From assembly GCA_947460445.1 (NCBI GenBank), contig CANHHS010000071.1, positions 1 to 7,716 of the forward strand: a stretch of DNA of 7,716 nt. The letters run 5' to 3'. Below the pieces are notes generated by a model. It searched no databases, was not told the origin of the DNA, and was given only the letters and a program-made list of their open reading frames with translations. Below, one piece after another: positions 5,656 through 7,716 of this stretch. This DNA comes from Opitutia bacterium (GTDB taxonomy: Bacteria > Verrucomicrobiota > Verrucomicrobiia > Opitutales > UBA953). How positions within the stretch are numbered: the stretch's first letter is position 1; every line of letters starts with the position of its first letter. Both the position numbers and the translations under genes were made by a program.

Positions 5656-5688
5656 ATCACCTTGCCGTAAGCGTTTTGCGTGGTGATT
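5655..5688. repeat. inverted repeat between yidD and the LTA-synthase-like gene
   Basis: AATCACC (5655-5661) and GGTGATT (5682-5688) are perfect inverted repeats. Inside them, CGTAA (5666-5670) can pair with TTGCG (5676-5680) through one G-U pair, giving a two-tier hairpin. It starts at the last base of the yidD stop and ends eight bases before the next ATG. The bases that follow (CTATCTTT) make a poor terminator tail. It could be a weak terminator, an RNA-processing site or a translation-control hairpin for the next gene. Confidence 0.45.
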
Positions 5689-5696
5689 CTATCTTT

Positions 5697-7716
5697 ATGA
5701 TTGAACGTCTGCGCGAAAAAATTGCCACCCGCCAAGGCGGAACGCTCTTGCTTGCCCTGACTTACCTTGGGCTGTGCACCCTGTTGCGAGTCGGGCTGCT
5801 CGTAGCAAGCGCTGGATCGGTATCGTGGCACCTTGCGACCTTTGGCGCATTCTTCACTGGTTTCTTTTTTGACCTCGTGATGGCTTGGTGGATTGCAATT
5901 CCTTACGCATTCCTGACTGCATTTTTTGCTAAAGTTCCGAGCACAGGTTGGCGGCGTATAATTTTAGTCTCAGGCTGGTTCTTCGGCGCTTGGCTTTTTG
6001 TATTTTGGAAGATGTCCGAAATACTTTTTTGGAACGAATTCAATGTGCGTTTCAATTTTATCGCGGTGGACTACCTCGTTTACACCGTCGAAGTTGTTAA
6101 GAATATTATCGAATCGTATTCAATGCCACTGATTCTGGTGGGGATTACGGCGGTAGTCGTTGGCATTCTTTTTGCTCTAAACCGATTACGCCTTTGGCAG
6201 GCATGGGCTAGGGCTGACGACGAGCATTCTTCTCCTTGGGTTACCCCAGTTCTTCTAACCCTTCCGTTCTTTGGCCTACTGGTTGTGGCTTATGGTATTG
6301 GTCGTTCTGATCAGAAAGCCGTGCTGGGTCGCCATACATCGATTGGGGAGCGTTTAACCGCAGGGCTTCGTCACATGGGCGACATCCAGCCAGGTTGGGA
6401 AAACAATTATGATGCGGAGCTCGGCAAGAACGGGGAATATGCATTTCTCGCTGCCTTTTGGGCCAATGAGCTCGAGTGGTCGCGTTTCTACCCATCATTG
6501 GAAAATCCCGTTCAGTCCTTGAGACAGCAGCTCGTGACTCAAGGCGAGGTCGCACTGACTGGACCTGGCACGGATATCACGCGGCATGTCACCGCGAAAG
6601 GTGTACCGCGAAAATTAAATATTATCCAAATAACCGTCGAAAGTCTCAGTGCTGAGTACCTCGGTTGTTATGGCCATAAGCGCTATAAGTCAGCTGGCCT
6701 GACGCCTAACTTAGATCGAATCGCACGTGAGTCGCTTTGGTTTAAGAACTGCTATGCGAGTGGTACTCGAACCGTGCGCGGCATGGAGGCGTTGACGCTT
6801 TCGATCCCACCGATTCCTGGACAATCAATTTTGCGCCGAAAAGGTTGTGAGAACCTCTGTACCTTGGGCTCGGTGCTGGCTGCACAAGGTTACGACACCT
6901 CGTTTATCTACGGTGGCGATGGATTCTTTGATAACATGAACTATTTCTTCGGAACCAATGGTTACCGAGTCGTGGATCAGCCTGTGAAAGCGCAAGAAGG
7001 GGTTAAGCCTGTCTTTGCCAATGCGTGGGGTGCGTGCGACGAAGATGCTTTTGCATGGTCAATGGCTGAAGCTGATCGTGCGTTTGCGGCAGGTAAGCCC
7101 TTCCACCAATTTATCATGACGACTTCGAATCACCGTCCATTCACTTGGCCGGCAGGGAAGATTGACGAGAAGTTAAATGGTAAGGCTGAAGGTGGTGTTG
7201 CCTATACGGATTATGCTATTGGGGCATTTTTAGAAGCCGCCCGCTCAAAGCCTTGGTTTAAGGACACCATTTTTGTGATCGTTGCGGATCATTGTGCGAA
7301 AGTCGCTGGTAAGCAGGAACTAGAAGTCAAAAAATACGAAATTCCACTCTTCATCTGGTCTCCTGGAAATATTGTGCCGAAGCAGGTAGACACATTGGTT
7401 GCTCAGCTCGACCTTGCGCCGACTTTGTTGGGCTTACTCAACCTTTCGTATGAATCTCGTTTCTTTGGTAGCGATGCCCTTAGCCCTTCTTACCAGCCGC
7501 GTATCTTTATCAGTAATTACCAAAAAATTGGTATGATACGCGACGGTCAATTGACGGTGCTTAAACCCGTGCGAGACACCGTTCGATTTAATGTCGACCT
7601 TGCCACGGGTAAGCTCGAGCCAACGACTGCGCCGGCTACGGAAGCTGAGAAAAATGATGAATCAACTAAGGCCTACTACCAAGGGGCCGACTGGCTCTTT
7701 AACCATGGCGGACTCA
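5697..7716 (+). CDS. LTA synthase/sulfatase-superfamily membrane enzyme (3' end outside window)
   Basis: The frame runs from ATG 5697 to the window edge without a stop: 673 codons. Enzymes of this family transfer phosphoglycerol or related groups on the outer face of the cytoplasmic membrane (LtaS, OpgB-like). About five membrane helices occupy residues 16-38, 47-78, 87-111, 143-161 and 182-201, then a linker and a sulfatase-like domain from about 305. Catalytic-site residues match S. aureus LtaS: Glu in QITVESLSAEYLG (E315), the nucleophilic Thr in GTRTVRGMEA (likely T359), His in TTSNHRPF (H479) and Asp-His in IVADHC (D531-H532). Substrate-region elements YGGDGFFDN (405-413) and WGACDED (444-450) are also there. 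TPNLDRIA (336-343) is typical. Only the C-terminal tail is cut. The gene sits 41 bases after yidD, where yidC is common. Product chemistry (phosphoglycerol, phosphoethanolamine or other) cannot be told. Confidence 0.92.
   Translation, partial: MIERLREKIATRQGGTLLLALTYLGLCTLLRVGLLVASAGSVSWHLATFGAFFTGFFFDLVMAWWIAIPYAFLTAFFAKVPSTGWRRIILVSGWFFGAWLFVFWKMSEILFWNEFNVRFNFIAVDYLVYTVEVVKNIIESYSMPLILVGITAVVVGILFALNRLRLWQAWARADDEHSSPWVTPVLLTLPFFGLLVVAYGIGRSDQKAVLGRHTSIGERLTAGLRHMGDIQPGWENNYDAELGKNGEYAFLAAFWANELEWSRFYPSLENPVQSLRQQLVTQGEVALTGPGTDITRHVTAKGVPRKLNIIQITVESLSAEYLGCYGHKRYKSAGLTPNLDRIARESLWFKNCYASGTRTVRGMEALTLSIPPIPGQSILRRKGCENLCTLGSVLAAQGYDTSFIYGGDGFFDNMNYFFGTNGYRVVDQPVKAQEGVKPVFANAWGACDEDAFAWSMAEADRAFAAGKPFHQFIMTTSNHRPFTWPAGKIDEKLNGKAEGGVAYTDYAIGAFLEAARSKPWFKDTIFVIVADHCAKVAGKQELEVKKYEIPLFIWSPGNIVPKQVDTLVAQLDLAPTLLGLLNLSYESRFFGSDALSPSYQPRIFISNYQKIGMIRDGQLTVLKPVRDTVRFNVDLATGKLEPTTAPATEAEKNDESTKAYYQGADWLFNHGGL

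Noticed and set aside
6241..6555. A 104-codon open frame on the minus strand
   Set aside because: It is antisense to the LTA-synthase-like gene and has no recognisable motif or supporting context.

Overview
The window looks like ordinary chromosome from a Gram-negative-type bacterium. My best guess is Verrucomicrobiota, class Opitutae or a relative. That rests on the style of the L34, RNase P protein and LTA-synthase-like sequences and on a Tat-exported GH109-type protein. It is recall of family sequences, not a search, so it is only moderately supported. No RNA gene, mobile element, CRISPR array or prophage remnant is visible.

Layout, left to right. Bases 1-585 (+) are the 3' end of typA/bipA, running tail-to-tail into a minus-strand cluster. 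Read in its own direction (from 4781 down to 575), that cluster is: a LOG-family nucleotide hydrolase, cutA, a CPBP intramembrane protease, a Tat-exported GH109-like oxidoreductase/glycosidase, a strong terminator at 1501-1537, then tsaE and a small four-helix membrane protein. LOG-cutA-CPBP are overlapping or nearly abutting and look like one operon. The GH109-like gene follows 52 bases later. tsaE must be transcribed from beyond the terminator, or by read-through.

From about 4845 the plus strand carries rpmH (L34), rnpA (RNase P protein) and yidD, the classic cluster, tightly packed. Where yidC would usually follow, a large LTA-synthase/sulfatase-superfamily membrane enzyme begins at 5697 and runs off the right edge (673 codons visible). 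The divergent region 4782-4894 holds the start of both transcription units.

Functionally the genes cover translation (TypA, L34), RNA processing (RnpA, and TsaE for tRNA t6A37), membrane protein insertion (YidD), envelope modification (LTA-synthase-like enzyme, CPBP protease) and sugar or glycoside handling (GH109-like). Most start codons lack a recognisable Shine-Dalgarno sequence. I do not see an undescribed multi-gene system. The points most worth a second look are the LTA-synthase-like gene in the yidC position, the shortened glycine-rich loop in the GH109-like protein, and the terminator that fixes the tsaE start.
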